Assembly (NCBI RefSeq): GCF_900660745.1
Contig: NZ_LR215048.1
Span: forward strand, 310,001-374,000
From: Haploplasma axanthum
GTDB taxonomy: Bacteria > Bacillota_I > Bacilli_A > Acholeplasmatales > Acholeplasmataceae
DNA: 64,000 nucleotides
Direction of reading: 5' to 3'
This document shows, in pieces, positions 16,689-26,208 of the stretch. Numbering within the stretch: position 1 is the first letter of the stretch; every line of letters begins with the position of its first letter. The notes under the pieces were generated by a model. It did no database searches, was not told the DNA's origin, and saw only the letters and a program-made list of their open reading frames with translations. Position numbers and translations under genes: made by a program.

Positions 16689-19001
16689 ATGAAAAGAAGA
16701 TCTTATGTCGCTCTTTTTATAATTACAGTATTTGTTTTGGTTGGATGTAAAAAACAAGAGATAAGTATGTATGCTAATGGAAAAGAGTTTGATAAAAGTT
16801 TCGAATCAAATGAAAATGTTGAATTAACTTGGTCATTTAAAGGCGAAGTAAAAATTAACAATGAGATAATTGAGAGTGGGTATACACTTACAAAAGATGG
16901 TGAGTATGAACTTGTCTATGGAAATAAGAACATTGAGAAAACGGTAAATATAACAATTAATAAAGAAAAAACGAAACTGTTTTTAAATGGGAAAGAAATA
17001 AATAACGAGTACTTGTCTAATGAAGAAATAAGAGTATCATGGGTAGGTATAATGGAATATGTTAAATTAGATGGGGTTGATATTAATCAAAATTATTTAA
17101 TTGAAAATGATGGTGAATATCAATTAGAATATAAAGATTCCACAATTAAAACTATAAAAGTAATAAAAAATTCTGAAGATATTTTAATTTCTATAAATGG
17201 TAGTGTAACGAATGATAATAGTCAAACAAAAGATGATGTTACAATAACATGGACTTTTTTAGGAGAAGTTCAAGTTAATGGCGTTCAAATTGAAAAAGGT
17301 CATGTTTTAAATGAAAATGGGGAATACAAGATTACCTATGGAAATGGAAAAATAAAAAAAAATATTATAATAGTTATTAATAAAGAAGAGCCTAAAATTT
17401 TAATAAATGGAAAAACTGTAAGTGAAGAATATTTAACAAATGAAGAAGTTCGAATTTCATGGACAGGAATTATTAAATATATTAAGATTAACGATGAAAT
17501 AATTGAACAAAATCATTTAATAACAACTGATGGAGAGTATATAATTAAGTATTACATAGATGAAGAAAAAGAATTGCTTATTAATAAAAATAGTGTACAA
17601 CCCGAAATTAGTTTTTTTGATATTAATGGTAATATTATTGAAGATATAGAAAATAATAATATGACTTTTACAATTAATACAAATCCAAACGTTAATATAA
17701 GTGTAAATGGTGAAAATATTTTTGTAAATCAAAGGTTTTACGATATAGGTAAATATAATGTTGTTGTTGAAGATAAATTTGGAAACAGTAATTTAAAATC
17801 AATATTCATAAATGATTTGTATGAAAAGAGTAATTATAATATGGTATATACATATGCAACATTACCAACACTTTATGCAACATTAGATATTGTTAAAAAT
17901 GATCATCCTGGATTTATGTGGTACGGAAGAACTGGAACAATTTCAGAAAGTGAATTGCGTAATAGTAATCAAAATATAGTTTTTTCAGGCCACACCGGAG
18001 ATCCAGCTAGTTTGAAAAATAAAGCAATCAGATCAGAAGGGCATGAATATATAAAAAATGTTCTAAAGGAAGATAAAAATGCATTTTTCAATTTATATGT
18101 TGATGATTTTAGACACTGGGTTGAATTTGCACTTTTTGATGAAATAGGTATTGGAAGTAATAGATATGAAGTTATATATATTTCTGATGGAACATATACA
18201 TACACTAAAAAATATAGTTTTATGCAAGGTTCAAATGATTATAATACGTTTTTAAATTTAATAAAGGATAGAAGAGAATTATCTGAAAACTTGAAATCAA
18301 ACATATTAAATATAAGTGAAAGTGGCGATTATTTAGGAGAGACAATCGATCATTATGATGATTATATTTTAATAGGAACAATGAATTCTAATATACATTA
18401 TTGGATGCAGTATCCTGAGTTTATGCCAAAATTGGATAGTAATATAAGCAATAACATGAAGTATGCAAATATTGAAGAAGTATTGCCTGAAAATTTATAC
18501 TCTAAATTGGATTCTGCTGAAAAAGAAATATTTTTAAAGATTATTGGTTTAGATAAAGCTGTATTTGACGAAGAATATTTCTCGGATACCACTAAGAAAT
18601 ACTTAGTAATAACAGGAACAAACCCACCTGATGGAAAATTAGGGGAAGCAAATTTTATAAATATGTTAGATCAAGTAATTGAACTTTATAGTGATGAGTA
18701 TAATTTCGTTTTCAAACCTCATCCAAGTGGTATACCAACTACTATATACTATCCAAGTGTATATGATAAGTTAGTTCAAGAAAATATAAAAATATTGCCA
18801 GGAAGATTGCCAATGGAAGTTCTTACATGGGTTTATCCTGAATTTGCTTTAGGTGGCTTTAATAGTTCATTGTATATGTCTGCCCCTAAAGGTAATACAC
18901 TATTCTTCTTTACGATAAATGAAACAACGTTGATTAGTCCAATAAAAGAATTGTATAGTCTATTATTTAGTAATGCGGTATTTATTCAACCTAAACCATA
19001 A
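16689..19001 (+). CDS. Lipoprotein with Ig-like repeats and a GT80 sialyltransferase-type domain
   Basis: A 770-residue protein. A signal peptide ends in the lipobox LVGC, so it should be lipid-anchored outside the membrane. Residues ~25-300 are four Ig-like repeats in an A-B-A-B pattern (A: W(S/T)FxGEV; B: Wx-GI-x-Y-x-K), followed by a fifth, divergent one. From about residue 383 the protein follows GT80 bacterial sialyltransferases: YTYATLPTLYATLDI, FMWYGR, ISDG (D500, catalytic base position), LVITGT, FKPHP (H678), MEVL (E710) and FNSSLY (S726, S727). These match the YDDGS, FKGHP, FEVL and SSLYF motifs that bind CMP-sialic acid; the Trp after FTGT is absent. Known Photobacterium members are also lipoproteins with an Ig-like domain. 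Donor and acceptor here are unknown. Confidence 0.75.
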   Translation: MKRRSYVALFIITVFVLVGCKKQEISMYANGKEFDKSFESNENVELTWSFKGEVKINNEIIESGYTLTKDGEYELVYGNKNIEKTVNITINKEKTKLFLNGKEINNEYLSNEEIRVSWVGIMEYVKLDGVDINQNYLIENDGEYQLEYKDSTIKTIKVIKNSEDILISINGSVTNDNSQTKDDVTITWTFLGEVQVNGVQIEKGHVLNENGEYKITYGNGKIKKNIIIVINKEEPKILINGKTVSEEYLTNEEVRISWTGIIKYIKINDEIIEQNHLITTDGEYIIKYYIDEEKELLINKNSVQPEISFFDINGNIIEDIENNNMTFTINTNPNVNISVNGENIFVNQRFYDIGKYNVVVEDKFGNSNLKSIFINDLYEKSNYNMVYTYATLPTLYATLDIVKNDHPGFMWYGRTGTISESELRNSNQNIVFSGHTGDPASLKNKAIRSEGHEYIKNVLKEDKNAFFNLYVDDFRHWVEFALFDEIGIGSNRYEVIYISDGTYTYTKKYSFMQGSNDYNTFLNLIKDRRELSENLKSNILNISESGDYLGETIDHYDDYILIGTMNSNIHYWMQYPEFMPKLDSNISNNMKYANIEEVLPENLYSKLDSAEKEIFLKIIGLDKAVFDEEYFSDTTKKYLVITGTNPPDGKLGEANFINMLDQVIELYSDEYNFVFKPHPSGIPTTIYYPSVYDKLVQENIKILPGRLPMEVLTWVYPEFALGGFNSSLYMSAPKGNTLFFFTINETTLISPIKELYSLLFSNAVFIQPKP

Positions 19002-19090
19002 ATAGCAATAAAACACAAATTTTTATGGTCCTAAGAAATAAGTTGGGGTTTTGAAAAAAATACCTAAGAAATATTCTGGGGTCAACAAAT

Positions 19091-19120
19091 AAAGGGAGAG
19101 ATTTTCATTTCTCCCTTTTT
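19091..19120. terminator. Bidirectional hairpin inside the IS end
   Basis: AAAGGGAGA (19091-19099) pairs perfectly with TCTCCCTTT (19110-19118), followed by Ts on the plus strand. It can stop both the transposase transcript and outside transcription. Confidence 0.7.
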
Positions 19121-19137
19121 GCACACTATATGTATTA

Positions 19138-20536
19138 TTATTCAGGTATTTTTAATGCCACATCTTTATTAATAGAATAAATTATTCTAGCCCTTAGTCT
19201 TTTGAAACTTTTTATACCATTACTAGTCTTTATAATAGTCTTAATTCTAGAATTAGTTCCTTCAATTGGACCATTAGATAATCGTTTCTTATTATCAGTT
19301 ATGATAAATGAATTAACAATTTCCTCTTTCCAATTACTTAACATCTTACCAAAAGATCTAATATCCTCTAAACGATGATTTCGATATTTATGAATTAAAT
19401 CATCTAATTGTTCCGCTGCATTATCATAAGTAGCATTACGATTAAATGAACGATAATCTTCTTTTAAGTTATACATTTCTTTTAAATCATTATCAATTGA
19501 AAGTAAGAAATCTTTAATAACAGATTTACTTAAAGATATCTTAAACTTATGTATTGGTATTAAACCATTATAAATATTATCATATTCCTTAGTAAAGAAA
19601 TAATGAAACTTCTTTAACATATAATACTTATCATTTTTATAAGTTTTAAATTCTTTAATACCAGCATATCTATTCATAACTTTAATTCTAAACTTATTAA
19701 CATAATCATTAATAGTTTTAATAACATGAAATGAATCAACAGCTATTTTAGTATTAGGAAGAACTTTAGTAACGACATCACGATAAGGCTCCAACATGTC
19801 GATTATAACGGCTTTAACACTATCTAATTCAGTATGTTTAATACTAGAAAGATATTGGAATAAATAGTTTTTATGTCTAGTTTTTAAAACATCAATAATA
19901 CGTTTAGTTTTAAAGTCTAGAAGTAGACAAGCATATATGTCTAGTTTTTAAAACATCAATAATACGTTTAGTTTTAAAGTCTAGAAGTAGACAAGCATAA
20001 GGATGTTTACTTCTTTTAGAAACATGGAATTCATCAACACATAAATATTTAGGTAATCTATTTCTATCTGGACTAACATATTGATCAAATATATTAACGA
20101 CAGTCTTAGAAGTTACATTAAATAAATTAGCAGTACTAGTAAAAGTATTACTAGGATTCTTTAGATGTTCAAGTATAGATAATTTAGTATAATGACTTAT
20201 CTTATCTTTTTTAATAGTAAATGGATCATTTTCAAAGAAACGTTTGTTACAAATCTTACATCGATATCTACGATGTTTTAAAATGATAAAGATTTTTCTA
20301 TTTGTAGAAATACTATGTTTAATTCTTTTATCAACATAATCATGAACAGTATAATCTTTAGAAGTACATATAGGACATTCAAGATTATTTTGTTTAAGAA
20401 GTTTAATATAAAAGATAGCTTCATTTCCACTAGATGTTGAATCAATTTTATCAATAATATTACGTATATCTTCAATTTCCAAAAGTTTTATGATATTATC
20501 ATACAGGAAAGACCTCCTTTTATTTATAGTGTGCAA
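19138..20536 (-). pseudogene. ISL3-family transposase, disrupted by tandem duplication
   Basis: Two fragments on the minus strand (20536-19910 and 19797-19138) join into one ~444-residue transposase if one copy of the 64-bp duplication is removed. The N-terminal part has zinc-finger cysteines (CPIC and CKIC), a helix-turn-helix (LFNVTSKTVVNIF) and CVDEFH with the first catalytic Asp. The C-terminal part has AVDSFHVIK with the second Asp and NGPIEGTNSRIK with the Glu. All DDE residues remain, so the duplication is the only visible lesion. Confidence 0.85.
19872..19999. repeat. 64-bp perfect tandem duplication
   Basis: Bases 19872-19935 are repeated exactly as 19936-19999. Because 64 is not a multiple of three, the copy shifts the transposase frame. 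Confidence 0.95.
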
Positions 20537-20680
20537 ATCTATAATAACATAGAAGGTCTTTCTTTCTTTTTTATAAGCCCAAGATATTTCTTAGGTATAC
20601 GTCTACCCCAACCTATTACTGATAACTATTTTTATTTGTGTTTTTTATTAATGAAAAGTTTATATGCGAATTACAATATG

Positions 20681-20689
20681 TGATATAAT
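20681..20689 (+). promoter_or_regulatory. Extended -10 promoter of the capsule operon
   Basis: TGATATAAT at 20681-20689, 36 bases before the first capsule gene. No convincing -35 box. Confidence 0.5.
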
Positions 20690-20725
20690 ATATTTGTTCT
20701 TAAAACAAACAATTGAGGTGATGTA

Positions 20726-21364
20726 ATGTCTTTAAATGAATTTTTTAATCCTACTCCACTATATAAGGAGTATTTAGTACTTGATTTAATCGATAAAGAT
20801 AAAAACATCACTCAACGTGAGATTAGTAAAACGGTTGGTATCTCATTATCAATGGTTAATCAATACTTAGATGAGTATGAGAACAAGGGATATATTATAA
20901 GAGAATATAAATCAACAAAGGTTGTTAAATATTTAATAACAGAAAAAGGTAAAGAAAGAAAAAGAGTTTTGAATATTGGATATTTAAGTGCTACTCAAAG
21001 ATTATATAAATCTGCAAAAGAAGAAACAACAACATTTATAAATCAAATAATAGAAAAAGGATTTAAAAATATTATCTTTTATGGTGCTGGAGAAGTAGCT
21101 GAAATATTCTTACAAACTATTAATGACAATAATTCTATACCGATTAACGTTGTTGGTGTTGTTGATGACGATTTATCGAAAGTTGGAAAGAAAATAGTTA
21201 ATACTACTATCAAAGATAATAGTATTGTTAATAACATTAAACATGATGGTGTGCTAATAGCAAGCTATACTAATCATGATCAAATATATAAGAAACTTAT
21301 CAGTTTAGGATATCCTAAAAACAAAATATTATATTTCTTTAATGAAACAAAGAGTGAGGAATAG
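20726..21364 (+). CDS. Winged-helix regulator with Rossmann-like C-terminal domain, first gene of the capsule operon
   Basis: A 212-residue protein. Residues ~15-80 form a winged helix (ITQREISKTVGISLSMVNQYLDEYENKGYI). Residues ~105-210 form a nucleotide-binding-like Rossmann fold (NIIFYGAGEVAEIF, VVGVVDDD) similar to the CoA-binding or sugar-sensing N-domains of PglD/CapD-type proteins. It lies 3 bases before the initiating sugar-phosphate transferase. It probably regulates the operon in response to a sugar nucleotide; that ligand is a guess. Confidence 0.65.
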   Translation: MSLNEFFNPTPLYKEYLVLDLIDKDKNITQREISKTVGISLSMVNQYLDEYENKGYIIREYKSTKVVKYLITEKGKERKRVLNIGYLSATQRLYKSAKEETTTFINQIIEKGFKNIIFYGAGEVAEIFLQTINDNNSIPINVVGVVDDDLSKVGKKIVNTTIKDNSIVNNIKHDGVLIASYTNHDQIYKKLISLGYPKNKILYFFNETKSEE

Positions 21365-21367
21365 TTT

Positions 21368-21997
21368 ATGTACTTATTTATAAAAAAAATACTTGATCAT
21401 TTAATTGCTTTTATAGGTTTTATTGTATTATTACCAATTTTTTTAATATTAATAATTCTTATTAAATTAGATTCTAAAGGACCAGTTTTCTTTAAACAAA
21501 GAAGAGTTGGTAAAAATAAAAAACTTTTCAATATTCTAAAATTTAGAACAATGAGAATAGATACACCAAAAGATACACCAACACATCTTTTAGAGAACCC
21601 CGATCAATGGATAACAAAGATGGGTAAATTTTTAAGAAAAACAAGTTTAGATGAACTACCACAAATAATCAATATTCTAAAAGGCGATATGTCAATTGTT
21701 GGTCCAAGACCGGCATTATGGAATCAATCCGATTTAATCGAAGAACGTGATAAATATAATGTCCATGATTTGTACCCAGGATTAACAGGATATGCACAGA
21801 TTAAAGGTAGAGATGAATTGCCAATTAAAGAAAAAGCTAAATTAGATGGTTACTATAGAAATCATGTTGGATTATGGTTAGATATAAAAATATTTTTTGG
21901 AACAATAGTAAGTGTATTTAAATCAGATGGTGTAGTTGAAGGTGGAACAGGAACTTTAGAAAAAAAAGAACTTGATAAGCCAAAAGAGGATGAGTAA
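21368..21997 (+). CDS. Undecaprenyl-phosphate sugar-1-phosphate transferase (CapM/PglC type)
   Basis: A 209-residue monotopic phosphoglycosyl transferase that starts the repeat unit by moving a sugar-1-phosphate from UDP-sugar to the lipid carrier. It has one re-entrant N-terminal helix, then GPVFFKQRRVG, FKFRTM-like LKFRTM, TSLDELPQ (catalytic Asp-Glu pair), GDMSIVGPRPAL and YPGLTGYAQIKGR. With a CapN-like reductase directly behind it, the expected substrate is UDP-D-FucNAc or UDP-D-QuiNAc. Confidence 0.85.
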   Translation: MYLFIKKILDHLIAFIGFIVLLPIFLILIILIKLDSKGPVFFKQRRVGKNKKLFNILKFRTMRIDTPKDTPTHLLENPDQWITKMGKFLRKTSLDELPQIINILKGDMSIVGPRPALWNQSDLIEERDKYNVHDLYPGLTGYAQIKGRDELPIKEKAKLDGYYRNHVGLWLDIKIFFGTIVSVFKSDGVVEGGTGTLEKKELDKPKEDE

Positions 21998-21998
21998 T

Positions 21999-22874
21999 AT
22001 GAAGAAAGTATTGATTACAGGGGCAAATAGTTATATTGGAACAAATGTTGAAAAATGGCTCTTAAAAGATAAAGAAAAATATCAAGTTGAAACATTAGAT
22101 ATGAAAGATCCTAATTGGAAGAATTTTGATTTTAGTAAGTTTGATGTTGTGTTTCATGTAGCAGGAATTGCTCATGTTTCAAAGGATAAGAAGTTAGATG
22201 ATTTATATTATAAAGTTAATCGTGATTTAGCAATTGAAACTGCTCTAAAAGCAAAACAATCAAAAGTTAAACAATTTATTTTTATGAGTAGTATGATTAT
22301 TTATGGTAAAGATAATAAGATTGGTAAATATAATCATGTAAATGTTAACAATTATAATCCGATAAATGCTTATGGACAAAGTAAACTTGATGCTGATTTA
22401 GAAATTCAAAAATTAAATGATAGTTCTTTTCTTACAAGTATTATTAGAACGCCTGTTGTCTATGGGCCTGGAGCTAAAGGAAATTTTCCTAGACTACAAA
22501 AACTTGCTTTAAAGTTACCAATTATACCAAATATAAATAACCAAAGAAGTATGATATATATTGATAACTTAGCTAATTTTGTAAAGATATTGATAGATAA
22601 AAAATTAGAAGGTGTTTTTTATCCGCAAAACGAAAAATATTTATCTACATTTGAAATAATGAAACAAACAAAACTTTCAGTAGGTAAAAAAGTGCGAAGT
22701 ACTAAACTATTTAATTGGTTGATAAAATTATTTTCAATCTTTATTCCAACAGTTAATAAAGTGTATGGCAATAAAACATATGACATTGGATTAGCAAATC
22801 ATGATTTGAATTACGTAGTTGTTAATAACGAAGAATCAATTATAAAAACAGCAGTTCAACAAAGGAATCAATAA
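21999..22874 (+). CDS. NAD-dependent sugar-nucleotide reductase/epimerase, CapN-like SDR
   Basis: An extended short-chain dehydrogenase of 291 residues with VLITGANSYIGTN (cofactor loop), FHVAGIAH, MSSMIIYG and the catalytic YGQSK. I use ATG 21999 because GAGGA lies 8 bases before it; earlier in-frame ATGs overlap the previous gene. In capsule clusters an SDR of this size beside the initiating transferase reduces the 4-keto intermediate made by CapD to UDP-D-FucNAc or UDP-D-QuiNAc. It could instead be a 4-epimerase. Confidence 0.7.
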   Translation: MKKVLITGANSYIGTNVEKWLLKDKEKYQVETLDMKDPNWKNFDFSKFDVVFHVAGIAHVSKDKKLDDLYYKVNRDLAIETALKAKQSKVKQFIFMSSMIIYGKDNKIGKYNHVNVNNYNPINAYGQSKLDADLEIQKLNDSSFLTSIIRTPVVYGPGAKGNFPRLQKLALKLPIIPNINNQRSMIYIDNLANFVKILIDKKLEGVFYPQNEKYLSTFEIMKQTKLSVGKKVRSTKLFNWLIKLFSIFIPTVNKVYGNKTYDIGLANHDLNYVVVNNEESIIKTAVQQRNQ

Positions 22875-22876
22875 CT

Positions 22877-24088
22877 ATGGGAAAGCATATACTTGTTATA
22901 TCACAATACTTTTATCCTGAAAACTTTAGAATTAATGATATGTGTATAGAATGGGTTAAAAGAGGATACAAAGTTACAGTTGTTACTGGAATTCCCAATT
23001 ACCCTCAAGGAAAATTTTATAAAGGATATGGATTATTCAAGAAAAGAAAAGAAATATATAAAGGCGTTGAAATAGTAAGATTACCGATATTCTCAAGAGG
23101 AAAAGGAAAAATAAAACTAGCGTTGAATTATTTTTCATTTGTATTATCAGGATGGTTTTGGAAGGTATTTACTAAGATAAAACCGGATTTAGTATTTATT
23201 TTTGAAGTATCACCAATGACTCAAGCATTACCTGGAGTATGGCTTGCTAATAGAAGAAAGATTCCTTGTTATTTATATGTTCAAGATTTATGGCCAGAAA
23301 ATCTTCAAATTGTTGGAGGAATTAATAACAAACATATTTTAAAACGTGTTGGTAAAATGGTTGATAAAATCTATAGTAAGTCTACTAAAATTTTGGTAAC
23401 ATCAAATAGTTTTAAAGATTCAATTGAAAAACGTGGTGTTAATCCAGAGAAAGTTGTTTATTGGCCACAGTATGCTGAGGATTTCTATATTCCAAGTGAA
23501 AAAGCAAAGGAAAGAAGTGAAGTTTTCAAAGTTATTTTTACAGGAAATATAGGTAAAGCACAAGGATTAGAAATACTTCCAAAAGTATCAAAGAAACTTA
23601 AGGAAAATGGCTATGAGGAAAAGATTAAGTTTATAATTGTTGGTGATGGGCGAAATAAAGAAAGCTTAGTTTTAGATATTGAGACTCAAAACGTTGAAAG
23701 TATGTTTGAATTTCTTGGGCATAGAAAACCAGCTGAAATACCCAACTTACTTTATGAAGCTGATACGGCATTCTTAAGCTTTAGTGATAATGAACTTTTC
23801 AAAATGACTTTACCAGCTAAGTTGCAAACATATATGGCATGTGGCAAGCCTATTCTTGCAGTTGCCTCTGGAGAAACAGAAAATATTATTAATGAAGCGG
23901 TTTGCGGTTTTGTGTCTAAACCAGCTGATATTGATGCATTATACGATAATATTATTAAAATGATGAATTTAAAACATTCTGATTTAGAAAAACTATCAAT
24001 TAATGCAAGTGAATTTGCTAAAAAAAGTTTTGATAAAAAAGATTTAATGGACAAATTTGATGAATATATATATGAAGGAGTATTATGA
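22877..24088 (+). CDS. GT4 glycosyltransferase, WbuB/CapL-like (probable L-FucNAc transferase)
   Basis: A 403-residue GT-B enzyme with the N-terminal ISQYFYPENFRINDMC and TGIPNYPQGKFY stretches typical of WbuB-type N-acetylfucosamine transferases, and the donor-domain FTGNIGKAQGLE and MACGKPILA segments. The next three genes make UDP-L-FucNAc, which supports that donor. It ends in TGA at 24086-24088, directly before the capE-like start. Confidence 0.75.
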   Translation: MGKHILVISQYFYPENFRINDMCIEWVKRGYKVTVVTGIPNYPQGKFYKGYGLFKKRKEIYKGVEIVRLPIFSRGKGKIKLALNYFSFVLSGWFWKVFTKIKPDLVFIFEVSPMTQALPGVWLANRRKIPCYLYVQDLWPENLQIVGGINNKHILKRVGKMVDKIYSKSTKILVTSNSFKDSIEKRGVNPEKVVYWPQYAEDFYIPSEKAKERSEVFKVIFTGNIGKAQGLEILPKVSKKLKENGYEEKIKFIIVGDGRNKESLVLDIETQNVESMFEFLGHRKPAEIPNLLYEADTAFLSFSDNELFKMTLPAKLQTYMACGKPILAVASGETENIINEAVCGFVSKPADIDALYDNIIKMMNLKHSDLEKLSINASEFAKKSFDKKDLMDKFDEYIYEGVL

Positions 24089-24089
24089 G

Positions 24090-25085
24090 ATGTTTAAAAA
24101 TAAAATATTAGTTATAACTGGTGGAACAGGATCATTTGGTAATGCAGTTGTTGAAAGATTTTTATCAACAGATATTAAAGAAATCAGAGTTGTTTCACGA
24201 GATGAAAAGAAACAAGAAGATATGAGAAAGCATTATAATAATGATAAACTTAAATTTTACATAGGAGATGTTAGAGATTATAATTCTATTGAAGGTGCTT
24301 TTATAGGTGCTGATTATGTTTTTCACGCAGCAGCATTAAAACAAGTTCCTTCGTGTGAGTTTTATCCTATTGAAGCAGTTAAAACAAACATATTAGGAAG
24401 TGACAATGTTATAACTGCATGTATAAAAAATTCAGTTAAGAAAGCAATATTCCTATCAACTGATAAAGCTGCATACCCGATAAATGCAATGGGAATGAGT
24501 AAAGCGATGATGGAAAAGAATGTTATTGCAAGATCTAGACAATTAAGAGATGGAGATACAATATTGTGTTTAACGAGATATGGTAATGTAATGGCATCTC
24601 GTGGATCAGTTATTCCATTATTCTTAGATCAAATTAAAGAAGGAAAACCAATTACTATTACTAATCCCGAAATGACAAGATTTATGATGACTCTTGAAGA
24701 TGCAGTTGATTTAGTTTTATATGCATTTGAACATGGAGAACAAGGTGATTTATTTGTTCAAAAAGCACCTGCTGCAACAATTGATGTTCTTGCAAAAGCA
24801 GTTTTAGAATTGAAAAATGCTGAAACGCAACCTGTTTATATTGGAACAAGACATGGTGAAAAACTGTATGAAGTTTTAGTTACACAGGAAGAAATGGTAA
24901 AAGCAATTGATCTTCCAGGATTCTTTAAAATTCCAGCAGATAATAGAAACTTAAACTATGATAAGTTTATTACAAAAGGAATTGAAGAAATAAAGGAAGT
25001 TGAATCTTATCATTCACATAATACAGGAAGATTAGATGTTGAAGGCATGAAAAAATTGTTGATGAAGTTAGATTTATTTAAATAG
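24090..25085 (+). CDS. capE: UDP-GlcNAc 4,6-dehydratase/5-epimerase (CapE)
   Basis: A soluble SDR of about 331 residues that inverts C5 while making the 4-keto-6-deoxy sugar, the first step to UDP-L-FucNAc. It shows LVITGGTGSFGNAV, HAAALKQVPSCEFYP, FLSTDKAAYPINAMGMSK (catalytic M/K variant of YxxxK) and RYGNVMASRGSVIP. The start is ATG 24090 with GAAGGAG 9 bases upstream; an earlier in-frame ATG at 24072 overlaps the preceding gene. It forms a block with CapF and CapG. Confidence 0.9.
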   Translation: MFKNKILVITGGTGSFGNAVVERFLSTDIKEIRVVSRDEKKQEDMRKHYNNDKLKFYIGDVRDYNSIEGAFIGADYVFHAAALKQVPSCEFYPIEAVKTNILGSDNVITACIKNSVKKAIFLSTDKAAYPINAMGMSKAMMEKNVIARSRQLRDGDTILCLTRYGNVMASRGSVIPLFLDQIKEGKPITITNPEMTRFMMTLEDAVDLVLYAFEHGEQGDLFVQKAPAATIDVLAKAVLELKNAETQPVYIGTRHGEKLYEVLVTQEEMVKAIDLPGFFKIPADNRNLNYDKFITKGIEEIKEVESYHSHNTGRLDVEGMKKLLMKLDLFK

Positions 25086-25094
25086 GGGAGTATT

Positions 25095-26207
25095 ATGAGA
25101 ATATTAGTTACTGGGGCAAAAGGGTTTATTGGAAAAAATCTGATTGCTGAACTTAAAAATCGTGGATATAATGAAATTTATGAATATGATCTTGATTCAA
25201 GTATTAACGATTTAGAATACTACGCTAAAAATTGTGAATTTGTATTCCATTTAGCAGGCGTAAACAGACCTAAAGATATAAAAGAGTTTGCTGAAGGTAA
25301 TTTTGGTTTTACATCACTTCTTTTAGAAAACTTAAAAAGACATGACAATAAATCTCCAATTATGTTGTCATCTTCAATACAAGCTGAGTTAGATAATCCT
25401 TATGGGAAAAGTAAAAAAGCTGGTGAAGATTTATTAATTAATTATGGAATGAAAAATGATATTGATGTATATGTGTATAGATTTCCTAACGTTTTTGGAA
25501 AATGGTGTAGACCAAACTATAATAGTGTAATAGCAACTTTTTCATATAATATAGCGAATAATAAAGAAATTACCATAAATGATCCGAACGTTGTTTTAAA
25601 TTTAGTATATATTGATGATGTAGTTAATAATCTGATAGGGTTATTAAATGGGCAAAGTAGTTCAAATAAAAATGAGTTTTGTCAAGTGTCACCAGTTTAT
25701 GAGAAAAAACTAGGAGAGATAGCAAATCTTCTTTATTCTTTTAAAGAAAGCAGAAAGAATAAAAATATATCTAATATGGCTGATGAATTTACTAAGAAAT
25801 TATATTCAAATTATCTAACATATTTACCAAATGATGGGTTTTCATATGATCTAAAGATGAATGTTGATAATAGGGGATCATTTACAGAGTTTGTTAAAAC
25901 TCCAGATAGAGGACAAGTATCTGTAAATATATCAAAACCGGGTATTACTAAAGGTAATCATTGGCATCACAGTAAAAACGAAAAGTTTTTAGTTGTTAGT
26001 GGTACAGGTGTTATTAGATTCAGAAAAATTGATGAAGAAAAAGTTTATGAATATTATGTAAGTGGTGAAAAATTAGAAGTTGTTGATATTCCACCAGGAT
26101 ATACGCATAATATTGAAAATTTAGGAAATAATGATATGGTAACTATTATGTGGGCAAATGAATCATTTGATCCAGATAATCCAGATACTTATTATGTGGA
26201 GGTATAA
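25095..26207 (+). CDS. capF: UDP-4-keto-6-deoxy sugar reductase with cupin tail (CapF)
   Basis: A 370-residue two-domain enzyme. The N-terminal SDR (ILVTGAKGFIGKNL, FHLAGVNRP, PYGKSKKAGE) reduces the 4-keto sugar; the C-terminal cupin (about residues 250-370: GITKGNHWHHSKNEKFLVV) is a metal-binding epimerase domain. This fusion is diagnostic of CapF in Staphylococcus aureus type 5/8 capsule and FnlB-type enzymes. Confidence 0.9.
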   Translation: MRILVTGAKGFIGKNLIAELKNRGYNEIYEYDLDSSINDLEYYAKNCEFVFHLAGVNRPKDIKEFAEGNFGFTSLLLENLKRHDNKSPIMLSSSIQAELDNPYGKSKKAGEDLLINYGMKNDIDVYVYRFPNVFGKWCRPNYNSVIATFSYNIANNKEITINDPNVVLNLVYIDDVVNNLIGLLNGQSSSNKNEFCQVSPVYEKKLGEIANLLYSFKESRKNKNISNMADEFTKKLYSNYLTYLPNDGFSYDLKMNVDNRGSFTEFVKTPDRGQVSVNISKPGITKGNHWHHSKNEKFLVVSGTGVIRFRKIDEEKVYEYYVSGEKLEVVDIPPGYTHNIENLGNNDMVTIMWANESFDPDNPDTYYVEV

Positions 26208-26208
26208 A

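Larger units (their letters stand above)
19037..20617 (-). mobile_element. ISL3-family insertion sequence, damaged
   Basis: About 1.58 kb bounded by imperfect inverted repeats. The left end (AATAAGTTGGGGT, then TACCTAAGAAATAT at 19061-19074) matches the inverted right end (20584-20617). It contains one transposase reading frame on the minus strand, broken by a 64-bp tandem duplication. I could not see the 8-bp target duplication expected for this family. Confidence 0.75.
19010..20644 (+). repeat. Terminator arms split by the ISL3 element
   Basis: AAAACACAAAT (19010-19020) just after the GT80 stop is perfectly complementary to ATTTGTGTTTT (20634-20644) on the far side of the IS, where the T run continues. 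The simplest reading is one terminator hairpin whose loop received the insertion. Confidence 0.5.

Noticed and set aside
19029-20625. Target-site duplication of the ISL3 element
   Set aside because: The 8 bases outside each inferred end do not match; the exact ends may be off by a few bases or the duplication has decayed.
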